A stretch of 62,497 nt of DNA from JAXHUM01 sp034189325 (GCA_034189325.1 JAXHUM010000045.1:1-62497), one strand, 5' to 3'; counted from the first letter of the stretch, positions 1 through 9,027 are shown. A program made the numbers and translations. The notes: generated by a model from the sequence alone, not told the origin.

Positions 1-1142
1 TTAATTCCCCACCTCTTGAAATCCACCTCCAAAACATGTGACGACGTTTTGGGGATGCTCACTCCTGAATTCAGGATGATTCGTCCTTGTGGCTTGATTT
101 CCTTAAGGAGGTTCCAACCACGATCCACACCCTCTTGAGACAAAGCGAACACCACATCGGGATGTTCCACGCCTGTGTACGCGACGGCCTTTGGTGAGAT
201 GATGACTTCGGTTACGGAGGGGCCTCGCATAACCGTTATATTGTAATCGTTTTTCTGAGTCACATGCATTCCTGCCAATATCGCTGAATGGGCCAGTAAG
301 GTCCCCGCGGTAATCACTCTGGCCCCTGCGTCACCCAAAAAAAGGACTTCCCGTCGTTTGTCGATGGAAGGTTCGACGGACTTTTCCATCTCCATCCAGT
401 CATGTTCCCCAGATTTTCTTTGTGATCTCTCCCGGTAATGGGAGCCATATTCCGGACGCTCATTGGCCGGCACCAGGCCCCGAAAAGGGGGCAGGGCCTC
501 CAGGACCAAGTCAATACCCTTGGGAGACAAGGGGTTCTTTTTCGCATATCGTCCCGTACAGATTCCCCATATGTCCACAACGGAAAAACCATCAAAAGAG
601 AGGGCCTCCACAAGAGATTCAGACAGATCCTTTTTATAAGCCGAGGTCCGAGTCACAAAAGGAGCCCCTGCAGCGGCCGCGATGGTACAGACATCCATTG
701 GTTTTTCAAGGAGATTGAGAAACCCCGATGCTGAAGAGGCTGTTTCGGGCGTTGTACAGGAGAATTGACCTCCCGTCATACCGAAGTTGAAGTTATTCAA
801 CACGAGGAGGGTGAGATCCAGATTCCGGCGACAGGCCGCAAGCAGGTGTGTTCCGCCGATACCGAGACCACCGTCTCCCATGGCGACAACGACTTTTGCA
901 TGTGGTTGGGCCAGTTTTATGCCCGAACCATAGGTGAGTGCCCGGCCGTGGAGCCCGTGGAACGCATGGGTTCTGAAAAAGGTGTCGAAAAGACCTGCAC
1001 AGCCTATGTCGCTCACAATAATCACTTCATCCTCTGTGAGGCCCATCTTCTGGAAGGCGAGGTCCAGGCCTTGGAGACTGCGACTGTGGGAACAACCTGG
1101 GCAGAATGCCGGGGGACGATCGGGGTTCAGGAGACTAGCCAC
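1..1142 (-). CDS. 2-oxoacid:ferredoxin oxidoreductase, fused beta-gamma subunit (runs off left edge)
   Basis: The frame is open from a GTG at 1142 to the window edge, about 380 codons. GAGGAGG sits 6 bases before the GTG and the start overlaps the alpha-subunit stop by 8 bases, so the two are translationally coupled. The first ~250 residues are a TPP-binding beta subunit: an N-terminal FCPGCSHS cluster motif, then MGDGG, a RRN.D.T strand, NN..FGMTGGQ and a TTPE turn. After a linker of about 40 residues the chain continues as a gamma subunit (GDAGARVITAGTLLAHSAIL, then a VTEVIISP segment). Beta and gamma are normally separate polypeptides. The protein would pass electrons from oxidative decarboxylation of a 2-oxoacid to ferredoxin, forming an acyl-CoA. 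The C-terminus is outside the window. Confidence 0.88.
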   Translation of the reverse strand, partial: MASLLNPDRPPAFCPGCSHSRSLQGLDLAFQKMGLTEDEVIIVSDIGCAGLFDTFFRTHAFHGLHGRALTYGSGIKLAQPHAKVVVAMGDGGLGIGGTHLLAACRRNLDLTLLVLNNFNFGMTGGQFSCTTPETASSASGFLNLLEKPMDVCTIAAAAGAPFVTRTSAYKKDLSESLVEALSFDGFSVVDIWGICTGRYAKKNPLSPKGIDLVLEALPPFRGLVPANERPEYGSHYRERSQRKSGEHDWMEMEKSVEPSIDKRREVLFLGDAGARVITAGTLLAHSAILAGMHVTQKNDYNITVMRGPSVTEVIISPKAVAYTGVEHPDVVFALSQEGVDRGWNLLKEIKPQGRIILNSGVSIPKTSSHVLEVDFKRWGI

Positions 1143-2256
1143 GTCCGACCTCCTCAATGATCTCTCTGGGAGAAATCAATTGACCGGACATTGTGCCCAA
1201 AAAGTCGACTCTATAGTCACAAAGGATTCGACGTATTTCTTGGACATACTGACCCAGATTCATCTCCACCACCACGACACGCTTCATCCCCTCTGCTGCA
1301 CGGCGTAAGACCTCCTCCGGCACGGGCCATAGAGTCTTTAGGACGAGAAGGGAAACCAGAGTCCGGTCGTTCTCAATAAGTTCTGCCACAGCGGCCCGTG
1401 CTGCTCGTGATGTCACCCCATAGACAACGATAAGGGTATGGGCCCCTTCCACCTTTTCAAGTTCGTAATAGCTGAACAGAGACACATTTGATTCGATTTT
1501 TCTCTGCAATCGCTCCAACCCGGACTGAATCTCCGACGCATCCATGGTGATATAGCCTTCAGGACCATGGGTAGACGATGTCTGCCTCACCGGAACAGGC
1601 CCACCCATGGGCCGGAAAAAGGGAACATCCTGTCCTTGTTTCACATCAAAAGGAAGAAAAGGTCCGGATGTATGGATGATCCGATCAACGGCTTTCGGTC
1701 GCTTGAGGGATTCCAAGTCGATGGTTTCACGAGTCATGCTGATTTCTTTGTTGGAGGCTATGAAAACCGGGCAGCGGAACTGCTCGGCCAGGTTGAAGGC
1801 ATGAATGGTGAGTGTATAGCAATCTCTCACGTCGGTAGGGGCAAGAGCAATGATCGGCAGGCCCCCGCTCGATCCCCAACGGATGAATTGGACATCCCCG
1901 TCGGCGCCTCGGGTAGCGGAACCTGTGGAAGGACCCTGACGCATCACATCAACGATAACCAGGGGAATCTCACCGGCAACGGCAAAGGAGATGTTCTCGC
2001 TATACAGGCTGAGACCAGGGCCGGATGTTGCCGTCATAGCCTTCATACCTGCCATAGAAGCCCCAAGACAGTAACCGATAGAGGCGATCTCGTCCTCACC
2101 CTGAAGAACAATACCTCCCTTTCCAGGGAGGATCTCCAGCATGGACCCAAGAAGGGTGCTTGCCGGTGTGATGGGATAGGCGGCAAAAAACCGGCACCCT
2201 GCATGGAGAGCGCCCATTGCTATGGCCTGGTTTCCCTCTATGAAGATTCTTCCCAT
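1135..2256 (-). CDS. 2-oxoacid:ferredoxin oxidoreductase, alpha subunit
   Basis: 373 residues, the usual length for a KorA/VorB alpha subunit. It opens with the family hallmark GNQAIAMGALHAGCRFFAAY followed by PITPAS, and carries TATSGPGLSLYSE, the pyrophosphate/CoA-facing region of domain I. The central domain (about residues 245-350) is the transketolase C-terminal-like fold. It overlaps the fused beta-gamma gene and lies 78 bp downstream of a semialdehyde dehydrogenase gene, so all belong to one minus-strand operon. No separate ferredoxin (delta) subunit gene is seen beside it. Substrate cannot be read from sequence; 2-oxoglutarate, 2-oxoisovalerate or, from context, 2-oxoadipate are candidates. 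Confidence 0.9.
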   Translation of the reverse strand: MGRIFIEGNQAIAMGALHAGCRFFAAYPITPASTLLGSMLEILPGKGGIVLQGEDEIASIGYCLGASMAGMKAMTATSGPGLSLYSENISFAVAGEIPLVIVDVMRQGPSTGSATRGADGDVQFIRWGSSGGLPIIALAPTDVRDCYTLTIHAFNLAEQFRCPVFIASNKEISMTRETIDLESLKRPKAVDRIIHTSGPFLPFDVKQGQDVPFFRPMGGPVPVRQTSSTHGPEGYITMDASEIQSGLERLQRKIESNVSLFSYYELEKVEGAHTLIVVYGVTSRAARAAVAELIENDRTLVSLLVLKTLWPVPEEVLRRAAEGMKRVVVVEMNLGQYVQEIRRILCDYRVDFLGTMSGQLISPREIIEEVGRG

Positions 2257-2334
2257 TTTTCCAGGTTAGCCTTTGAGGGTCTATGCAGCATGGATCAAAG
2301 GCCTTCGGAAGTGGGCCATCAATGGCGAGTGCCC

Positions 2335-3867
2335 CTATCCGATCCCGAACTCTATGCCCTGGGCCAACGGCATTTCTCTGGACCAATTGATGGCACAGGT
2401 CTGTCTGCGCATATAGGCCTTCCAGGCATCAGACCCCGACTCACGACCTCCACCGCTATCCTTTTCACCTCCAAAGGCGCCTCCGATTTCAGCACCTGAG
2501 GTCCCTATGTTGACATTGGCTATGCCGCAGTCGCTTCCTCCATGGCCAAGGAATTGCTCGCTTTCAAGCAGATCGTTGGTGAAAATCGCTGAACTCAGGC
2601 CTTGCGGCACGCTGTTTTGGTAAGCAATCGCCTCCTCCAATGTTTCGTAGGAGATGACGTAAAGGATCGGCGCAAAAGTCTCCTTCTGTAATATGGGGGC
2701 CTCGTTGCGCGCTTTACAGATACAGGGGGACACATAGGTGCCTGTATCGTAGAGGCCCCCTGAAAGGACCTCACCGCCATAGAGAATTTTCCCGCCCTGA
2801 CTCTTGAGGGCTAATAGGGCCGCCTGCATATCTTCTACTGCCCGTCGGTCGATAAGGGGCCCCATCAAGACCCCTTCCCTTCTCGGGTCACCGATCTTTA
2901 CCTGGCGATAGGCCCGAATCAGGCGCTCGACGAGATCCTCCCAAATATCCTTTTGGGCAATGACCCTTCTGATAGTAGTGCATCGCTGGCCGGCTGTTCC
3001 CACGGCCCCGAAAAGGATGGCCCGTACAGCAAGGTCGAGGTCGGCTTTCGACGTGACGATAACCGCGTTGTTCCCTCCCAACTCCAGAAGTGTTTTTCCC
3101 AGTCGACGGGCAACCACCTGGCCTATATGCCGGCCCATTGCCACACTCCCTGTGGCGGAGATAAGGGGCAAGCGGCGGTCGACGATCATTGCCTCGCCCA
3201 GATCCTCTCGCTTACCTATAACAATGTTGAGAATTCCCTCAGGCAGATTGTTCTCTCTTAGTACCGGGGCAAGGACCTTCATGGTTGCTATGGCGGTGAG
3301 CGCCGCCTTGCTCGAAGGTTTCCAGATTATCGGGTCACCTGCCACCAAACCGATCATCGCATTCCATGCCCACACAGCCACTGGAAAATTGAATGCCGTT
3401 ATGACACCGATGGGTCCGAGGGGGTGCCACTGTTCATACATCCTGTGTCGTGGACGTTCGCTATGCATGCTCAGTCCGTAGAGCATACGGGATTGACCCA
3501 CGGCGAAATCACAGATATCAATCATCTCTTGGACTTCGCCCTCTGCCTCGGCTCGGATCTTTCCCACTTCGAGGCTTAAGACACTCCCCAACTCCCTTTT
3601 GTGGGCACGGATTTGGTCGCCTATTTGCCTCACGATTTCTCCACGTTTCGGTGCCGGCACCATGCGCCATTCCTTAAAAGCGCGCTCAGCCTTGGCTGCA
3701 ATACGGTCATAATCGTTCGCTGTGGTCTGTCGTATTCCACCCAAGATTCGACCATCTATGGGGGATTCCGACTCCAGCACGTCTCCTTCACATTCCATCC
3801 ATTCAGTGCCTGTTCCTGCTCCCTGATTCATGTCCGCCAGGCCGAGTGTCTTGAATATATCCCTCAT
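2335..3867 (-). CDS. ALDH7 (antiquitin-type) semialdehyde dehydrogenase, AmaB-like
   Basis: 510 residues from the ATG at 3867, which has GGGAGGAG at a good distance; an in-frame GTG six codons upstream overlaps that site and is unlikely to be used. The NAD(P)-dependent aldehyde dehydrogenase core is complete: FNFPVAVWAWN, WKPSSKA, catalytic Glu in LLELGGNN, nucleophile Cys in GTAGQRCTT and the KETFAPILYV strand. The C-terminal signatures GTSGAEIGGAFGGEK and SGSDAWKAYMRRQTC, with PLAQGIEF, are typical of ALDH7, whose members oxidise 2-aminoadipate 6-semialdehyde (piperideine-6-carboxylate). Position between an omega-aminotransferase and a 2-oxoacid oxidoreductase supports a lysine catabolic role by inference. 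Confidence 0.88.
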   Translation of the reverse strand: MRDIFKTLGLADMNQGAGTGTEWMECEGDVLESESPIDGRILGGIRQTTANDYDRIAAKAERAFKEWRMVPAPKRGEIVRQIGDQIRAHKRELGSVLSLEVGKIRAEAEGEVQEMIDICDFAVGQSRMLYGLSMHSERPRHRMYEQWHPLGPIGVITAFNFPVAVWAWNAMIGLVAGDPIIWKPSSKAALTAIATMKVLAPVLRENNLPEGILNIVIGKREDLGEAMIVDRRLPLISATGSVAMGRHIGQVVARRLGKTLLELGGNNAVIVTSKADLDLAVRAILFGAVGTAGQRCTTIRRVIAQKDIWEDLVERLIRAYRQVKIGDPRREGVLMGPLIDRRAVEDMQAALLALKSQGGKILYGGEVLSGGLYDTGTYVSPCICKARNEAPILQKETFAPILYVISYETLEEAIAYQNSVPQGLSSAIFTNDLLESEQFLGHGGSDCGIANVNIGTSGAEIGGAFGGEKDSGGGRESGSDAWKAYMRRQTCAINWSREMPLAQGIEFGIG

Positions 3868-3943
3868 ATGATACTCCTCCCGCACCCCATCATGGAGCCG
3901 GCAATGGTCCTATTCCGAAATATTTCTAAAGGCCCTTTTTGTG

Positions 3944-5269
3944 CTACTTGAAAAGATCTCTCAGGCTTTCCTCGAATATGTTGAGAAAGACATCCACTTC
4001 CTCACTGCTCACCGTGAGGGCCGGAGAAATGCGAATGGTGTTCTCGCCGCACCCGAGAAGGAGCAAACCCTTATGAAAGGCGTTTTGAACGACTTGATCA
4101 CGCCAATCATCAGCGCGCTCTTTGGTCTCACGATCTTTGACCAATTCAACGCCGATCATCAGACCGATTCCACGGACATCTCCGATACATTCGATGGAAT
4201 TTTGAAGCTTCTTCAAACCTGCCATAAGCTGCTCGCCGCGGAGAACGGCATTTTCCATGAGACCGCCTTCCAGCAGTTCGATGGTTGCCAAGGCCGCCCG
4301 GCACGAGACCGGATTACCGCCGAAAGTGGAGGCATGGGATCCGGCCTCCCAGTTCATAATATCGGCACGGGCCATCATGGCGCCCAGGGGGAGACCCGAG
4401 GCGATCCCCTTGGCAGAGGCGACAATCTCCGGTTTTACCCCGAAGTGCTCCATGGCGAACATCTTCCCTGTTCGTCCCATGCCCGATTGGACCTCATCGG
4501 CCACTAAAAGGATGCCGTACTTCTCGGCCAACTGAGAGAGTTCCTGGTGAAATTCAGGTGGAGGCACAACATAGCCCCCCTCACCTTGTATCGGTTCAAC
4601 AAAGATAGCCGCCACCTCTTCCGGGGGAACAGTGGTTCGAAAAAGGGTCTCTTCAAGCCACCGGACACAGGCGGTTCCGCAAGTCGGATAACAAAGCTGG
4701 TAGGGACAACGATAACAATAGGCATAGGGGATATGCGTAATACCGGGGACCAAAGGGTTGTAGTTTTTCTTCTGGATGGTCTTGCTGGCCGTCAAAGAAA
4801 GCGCGCCCATGGTCCGACCGTGAAAGGCACCGAAAAAGGCGAGGTTTAATTCACGTCTGGTATGCCACCGGGCCAGCTTAAAGGCCGCCTCTACGGCCTC
4901 CGCACCTGAATTGCCGAAATAGACCTTATAGCCTTTTGAGCCGGGGAGCAGGCTTACAAGTTTCTGTGAGAGCTCTATCTGGGGCGTGTAATAGAAATCG
5001 GTCCCCGACATATGGAGCAGCTTATCGGCCTGATCTTGGATTGCCTGTACGACCTTCGGGTGGCAATGTCCCGTGGCACAGACGGCGATTCCGGAAGTGA
5101 AGTCCAGGAAAGTGTTGTCGTCAGGATCTTGGATCCATAGGCCCTTGGCGGATTGAGCTACAAGTGGATAGTTCCGCGTGTAAGACGGCGACACGAACTC
5201 GTGATCTATTTTTATGAGCTTTTGTACCCGCGGGCCGGGAAGAGCGGTCTTGATCGTGGGAAATTTCAT
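3944..5269 (-). CDS. Class III PLP aminotransferase (omega-amino acid / lysine-ornithine type)
   Basis: 441 residues; ATG at 5269 has GGGGAGGA upstream. It shows the fold-type I class III motifs: GNSGAEAVEAAFKLAR, FHGRTMGALSLT, the DEVQSGMGRTGKMFA aspartate region and the PLP lysine in SAKGIASGLPLGA, followed by STFGGNPVSCRAAL. A cysteine-rich loop (CYRCPYQLCYPTCGTAC) resembles that of archaeal and clostridial 4-aminobutyrate/ornithine/lysine aminotransferases. Acetylornithine aminotransferase is a less likely reading because of this loop and the length. It would remove the terminal amino group of lysine, ornithine or GABA; the downstream ALDH7 gene favours lysine 6-transamination (inference). 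It appears to be the first gene of the minus-strand operon. Confidence 0.85.
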   Translation of the reverse strand: MKFPTIKTALPGPRVQKLIKIDHEFVSPSYTRNYPLVAQSAKGLWIQDPDDNTFLDFTSGIAVCATGHCHPKVVQAIQDQADKLLHMSGTDFYYTPQIELSQKLVSLLPGSKGYKVYFGNSGAEAVEAAFKLARWHTRRELNLAFFGAFHGRTMGALSLTASKTIQKKNYNPLVPGITHIPYAYCYRCPYQLCYPTCGTACVRWLEETLFRTTVPPEEVAAIFVEPIQGEGGYVVPPPEFHQELSQLAEKYGILLVADEVQSGMGRTGKMFAMEHFGVKPEIVASAKGIASGLPLGAMMARADIMNWEAGSHASTFGGNPVSCRAALATIELLEGGLMENAVLRGEQLMAGLKKLQNSIECIGDVRGIGLMIGVELVKDRETKERADDWRDQVVQNAFHKGLLLLGCGENTIRISPALTVSSEEVDVFLNIFEESLRDLFK

Positions 5270-5659
5270 GATATCCTCCCCTTTTCCATTCCAACATCAA
5301 AACGAACCTTCTTGTCTTGGCCGCATATATATTGAGGAGGCACAAGACCTCCAGGACTGTTCCCAAAAGGTTCCAACCAGTGGATGGAGTATAATGATAC
5401 CTCCCGGCTGGGTATCCGGTCCGTCCATGCTTTGGTGTGATCTTCTCGTGATGAGCTTTCAAAACGCCACGGGTCTAACGGTAAACACTACAGCGAAACA
5501 TCGCACTTATCAATAAGAGAATAAAGTATATTTCATCTGAACCAAAGGATTGTAATATCTCAATACCGTTAATAACATGCCAGTCGGCACCACTGCTTCA
5601 GGCCCGTCGACTGGTTCGGCGGGTTGACATCTCTTGCCGCCAGTAAGTAGATAAGGCGT
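5270..5659. other. Intergenic region upstream of the aminotransferase operon
   Basis: About 390 bases without a convincing gene on either strand. It should hold the promoter of the aminotransferase operon (minus strand) and the 3' end of the ferredoxin-like gene transcript. An inverted repeat CCAGTCG / CGACTGG at 5580-5614 with a 21-base loop lies just downstream of the ferredoxin-like stop, but no T-run follows it in that direction, so it is not a clear terminator. Confidence 0.4.
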
Positions 5660-6409
5660 TTATTGATCTTTTCGGCTCAGTATTTTGCCCCTCGCGCTGA
5701 TCACTACCTCTTGCATTGGAATGCTCTTTCCAGCGCCATCCATGGCCCGCTTTAAGATTGCAGGAAGACCTGAACAACATGGGACCTCCATGATCAGGAC
5801 TGTGATCTCCTTGATATCGTTCGCCTTGAAAATCTGTGCGAATTTATCCACGTAGGCCTCAACTTCATCGAACTTGGGGCATCCAAGCAGTACCACCCTG
5901 TCTCTCAGAAAATCCTCGTGAAACCTGGGATAGGCCACTGGCGCACAATCGGATGCCACAAGAAGGCTCGCCCCTTTGAGAAAGGGGGCTGTCGGAGGCA
6001 CGAGACGTATCTGGACGGGCCAATGAGAGAGTCTTGATTCCGTACCTGTCGGCCTCACAGGTTCTTCGGCCACTTCGCAAGAGATATCGGGGATGAAGGT
6101 TTGAACCTGGTTGGACGGGCAACCACATGCAAGGCTCTCCGTGTCGGGCTTACGCTCTTCTACTTTCTTTTTGAGGTGCTCTTCCACGGCTTCGGCGTCA
6201 AACTCATCCGTCTCTTTTTCGATGATTTTCAGGGCCCCGTTGGGGCAATCACCGATGCAGGCCCCCAAGCCGTCACAGAATTTATCAGCGACTACCCGCG
6301 CCTTCTGATCAACAATCTCCAGTGCTCCTTCGGCGCACTCGATCACACACTGGCCGCACCCGTCACAACGTTCCTCATCTATTTCGATTATTTTGCGCAT
6401 CACTTTCAT
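5660..6409 (-). CDS. 2x[4Fe-4S] ferredoxin-like protein of the hcp cluster
   Basis: 249 residues. The N-terminal third is a bacterial-type double cluster domain with CDGCGQCVIECAEGAL (residues about 15-30) and a second motif CDGLGACIGDCPNGAL, in which the second cysteine position is Leu-Gly rather than Cys, so the second cluster may have an altered ligand set. A CGCP motif lies near residue 93, and the C-terminal half is a soluble alpha/beta domain with CAPVAYPRFHEDFL, a LLGCPKFDE strand and a PCCSG motif. This architecture is commonly found beside hybrid cluster protein genes in anaerobes, where it probably donates electrons to Hcp. It is the last gene of a minus-strand cluster after an HD-domain gene and hcp. 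Confidence 0.8.
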   Translation of the reverse strand: MKVMRKIIEIDEERCDGCGQCVIECAEGALEIVDQKARVVADKFCDGLGACIGDCPNGALKIIEKETDEFDAEAVEEHLKKKVEERKPDTESLACGCPSNQVQTFIPDISCEVAEEPVRPTGTESRLSHWPVQIRLVPPTAPFLKGASLLVASDCAPVAYPRFHEDFLRDRVVLLGCPKFDEVEAYVDKFAQIFKANDIKEITVLIMEVPCCSGLPAILKRAMDGAGKSIPMQEVVISARGKILSRKDQ

Positions 6410-6451
6410 GATAACACTCCATTGTTCTCTTCATTGTCGTTTGGACTACTA

Positions 6452-7192
6452 TTATTCGGTTCGTATCTTTAGGAGGATTTCTTTCGCCTCCCTTCCACCG
6501 GACTCGGTCAGGAAGGATTTTTCGATCGTCTTTTCCAACCACTCCGGGTCTATTGTTCTTTCTTTGTGTTCGTCCTCAATGTTGGTAATCAGATCCGCAT
6601 CATAAAGGACCTTGAAATTGGTCGTCTCTTTATCCCGTGGGTGGTGATGATGTCCTATGATATCGCACACCTCATCAATCAATTTCTCATCAGCCCCCAG
6701 TTTCTCGAGTATGGACCTGGCTATAGGCGGACCTAACTCCTCCTGATATCTGGCCGCGGCGCTGTGATACTTTTCTTCCGCCTCATGAATGCCGATATCA
6801 TGGAGGTAGGCGGCGCACAATATAACGGCTATATCCCCTCCTTCATGATTGTTGATACGCTCGGCATACCGGGCCACTCTCACGGCATGGCTGATACGCT
6901 CAAAGTCAGACTTGAGATATCGCTTCATTTCTATGGCCACCCGATCCTTGAGAAGGTCCTGTTTCTCAGCAAGAAGCTCCGGAGGAAGGTTGCCTATACA
7001 CTGTTCCGCGTATTGGCAATAGGCCGCGCATCCGAAGTCCATTCTGGGATTAAGAAACCTATGCCCGCATGCCCTGCACTTGCGAGTGGTGTCATCCTTA
7101 AAGAACTCCACCTGTTGACCGCATTTCGGGCACTCAGCCTCATAGATGGCGCCAGGTTTCCAGTATTGTGTATCTTGTCCGGGGCATTTCAT
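6452..7192 (-). CDS. HD-domain protein with N-terminal zinc ribbon
   Basis: 246 residues; ATG at 7192 follows AAGGAG. The N-terminus carries CPKCGQQVEFF and CRACGHRFLNP, a four-cysteine zinc ribbon, then a CAAYCQYAEQC segment with three further cysteines. The second half is an HD phosphohydrolase-type domain: HAVRVARYAERI, the AAYLHDIGIHEAEEKYH metal-binding core, and IIGHHHHPRDKE, with a conserved LYDADLITN. The domain suggests a nucleotide or signalling phosphohydrolase. Its place between hcp and the ferredoxin-like gene suggests a role in the same stress response, but the substrate cannot be read from sequence. Confidence 0.82.
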   Translation of the reverse strand: MKCPGQDTQYWKPGAIYEAECPKCGQQVEFFKDDTTRKCRACGHRFLNPRMDFGCAAYCQYAEQCIGNLPPELLAEKQDLLKDRVAIEMKRYLKSDFERISHAVRVARYAERINNHEGGDIAVILCAAYLHDIGIHEAEEKYHSAAARYQEELGPPIARSILEKLGADEKLIDEVCDIIGHHHHPRDKETTNFKVLYDADLITNIEDEHKERTIDPEWLEKTIEKSFLTESGGREAKEILLKIRTE

Positions 7193-7269
7193 ATGCAGGC
7201 TCCTTAAGATGCAATGGTCTCGATCAAAGACCGGTGGAAAAACACCGATCTTCGATCTTTCGTTTCATA

Positions 7270-8898
7270 TTATCCTAGTATCTCCTGCAGGTCTTTGTCC
7301 ACCGTGTCGATAGGCATGATGTTAAAATTCTTTACCAAGACGTCAAGGACATTCGGCGTGATAAAGGCCGGCAGGCTTGGGCCGAGTCTTATATCCTTTA
7401 TCCCCAGGTAAAAAAGCGTCAAAAGAATCGCCACGGCCTTTTGCTCGTACCAGGACAGGATCATGGATAGGGGCAGATCATTGACCTCGCATTGAAATGC
7501 GTCGGCCAGGGCCACGGCAATCTGGATGGCCGAATAGGCGTCATTACACTGACCCACATCCAGCAATCTCGGGATACCCCCGATATCACCCAGGTCCTTG
7601 TCAAAGAATCGAAACTTGCCGCAGGCAAGTGTGAGGATCACGCAGTCGTCAGGAACCTTTTCGGCAAACTCGGTGTAGTAGTTCCTACCTGGTTTGGCGC
7701 CGTCGCAGCCCGCGATGAGGAAGAAATGTCTGAGGGCCTTTCCTTTGACCGCCTCAATGATCTTATCCGCCACACCCAGGACGGAATTACGGGCAAAACC
7801 CACCATTACCGACTTACCGTTCGTATCCTCGGTGAACCCAGGCATATCAAGGGCCTTGTCGATCACCGGCGTGAAGTCCTTATCCGATATATGGGTAATG
7901 CCGGGCCAGCCAACCAGGCCGGTAGTAAAGATATTGTCTTTGTAGACCTCTTTGGGCTTCTGGATACAGTTGGTGGTCATAAGGATTGAGCCGGGGAATT
8001 CAGAAAATTCCCTACCCTGATTCTGCCAGGCAGTCCCGTAGTGACCGTAGAAATGCGGGTATTTTTTCAGCCCCGGATACCCATGGCAGGGAAGCATCTC
8101 ACCATGAGTGTAGACATTGATCCCCTTACCCTCGGTTTGCTTTAATATCTCCTCCAGATCTTTCAGGTCGTGACCGGAGACTAAGATGGCCTTCCCTTTC
8201 TTTGTTCCCAGCGGCACCGAGGTCGGGACCGGATGTCCATATCTCCCTGTATTGCCGGCATCCAGGAGTTCCATGGCCCGAAGGTTGATTTCTCCGCACT
8301 TGAGGACCAGTCCAACCCAGTCATCAAGACCAAGTGTCTTGTTCAGCGTCGCTGCAAGGCCCTCATGGATAAAGGCGTAAACCTGGTCATCCTCCTGACC
8401 GAGGATGGCGGCATGATCTGCATAGGCGGCCACACCTTTGATGCCGTAAGTAAGCACCTGCCGAAGAGAATGGATATCAGGGTTTGTGTCGGGATCGGAC
8501 TTTACTCCGACCGCCTCGCCCTGGCGGATGAGCCCCTCAAGGGTTGAATCGGGCGTAAATTGGGCTGGACCCTCTGCAAAATCGGTATGTCCGCCCGCCT
8601 CCTTTACCTTGGCTTTGAGCTTGTCCCTCAGTTCAACACATCGGTTGATCAGCGGCACAAACCTGTCCGGGTCAAAATCGACGTTGGTGAGCGTTGAGAA
8701 AACCGCCTCGCAGGTAAAGCGATTGACCTCCCTATCATTCACCCCCGCCTTTCTTCCCTCCACTGCCATCAGCGACAGACCTTTGAGCGCATAGATCAAG
8801 AGATCCTGCAACGTTGCTACCTCGGGTTGCTTGCCGCATACACCGATCTTGGTGCACCCTTCACCTTTTGCCGTTTGCTCACATTGATAACAAAACAT
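7270..8898 (-). CDS. hcp: Hybrid cluster protein (hydroxylamine reductase / NO-stress protein)
   Basis: 542 residues, normal for the family, with GGAGGAGG before the ATG. The N-terminal cubane ligands are in CYQCEQ and the later Cys of CTKIGVC (spacing C-x2-C-x8-C-x5-C, the form of strict anaerobes). Hybrid cluster ligands are all visible: His in VSGHDLKDLEEIL, Glu in THGEMLPCHGY, Cys in TTNCIQ, Cys in LIAGCDGAKPGR, Cys in LTLACGKFRF, Cys in DVGQCNDAYSA and Glu in SWYEQKAVA. In known systems Hcp reduces NO or hydroxylamine and protects from nitrosative stress. It is the first gene of a three-gene minus-strand cluster and has an FNR-like palindrome 115 bases upstream. Confidence 0.96.
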   Translation of the reverse strand: MFCYQCEQTAKGEGCTKIGVCGKQPEVATLQDLLIYALKGLSLMAVEGRKAGVNDREVNRFTCEAVFSTLTNVDFDPDRFVPLINRCVELRDKLKAKVKEAGGHTDFAEGPAQFTPDSTLEGLIRQGEAVGVKSDPDTNPDIHSLRQVLTYGIKGVAAYADHAAILGQEDDQVYAFIHEGLAATLNKTLGLDDWVGLVLKCGEINLRAMELLDAGNTGRYGHPVPTSVPLGTKKGKAILVSGHDLKDLEEILKQTEGKGINVYTHGEMLPCHGYPGLKKYPHFYGHYGTAWQNQGREFSEFPGSILMTTNCIQKPKEVYKDNIFTTGLVGWPGITHISDKDFTPVIDKALDMPGFTEDTNGKSVMVGFARNSVLGVADKIIEAVKGKALRHFFLIAGCDGAKPGRNYYTEFAEKVPDDCVILTLACGKFRFFDKDLGDIGGIPRLLDVGQCNDAYSAIQIAVALADAFQCEVNDLPLSMILSWYEQKAVAILLTLFYLGIKDIRLGPSLPAFITPNVLDVLVKNFNIMPIDTVDKDLQEILG

Positions 8899-9011
8899 CT
8901 TTTCCTCCTCCTTTTCCTCTTTGGTGTCCTGATTTTTCGGGCCCTAAGAATCGCCCTGACCTACCATTTCCTGTTTTGAGATTGATTATGCACTCTAAGG
9001 AGAATAACTTC

Positions 9012-9027
9012 CTTGACTTAGATCAAG
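9012..9027. promoter_or_regulatory. FNR/HcpR-like palindromic operator upstream of hcp
   Basis: CTTGACTTAGATCAAG contains the TTGA-N6-TCAA pattern of CRP/FNR-family sites with perfect 5-base arms. It lies about 115 bases upstream of the hcp start and 178 bases upstream of the divergent crotonase gene. HcpR, a CRP/FNR-type regulator, is known to control hcp in sulfate reducers; assigning this site to it is inference from pattern and position. Confidence 0.6.

Noticed and set aside
422..1308. Plus-strand frames of 98-131 residues over the left end
   Set aside because: They are antisense shadows of the fused KOR beta-gamma gene, which is continuous on the minus strand.
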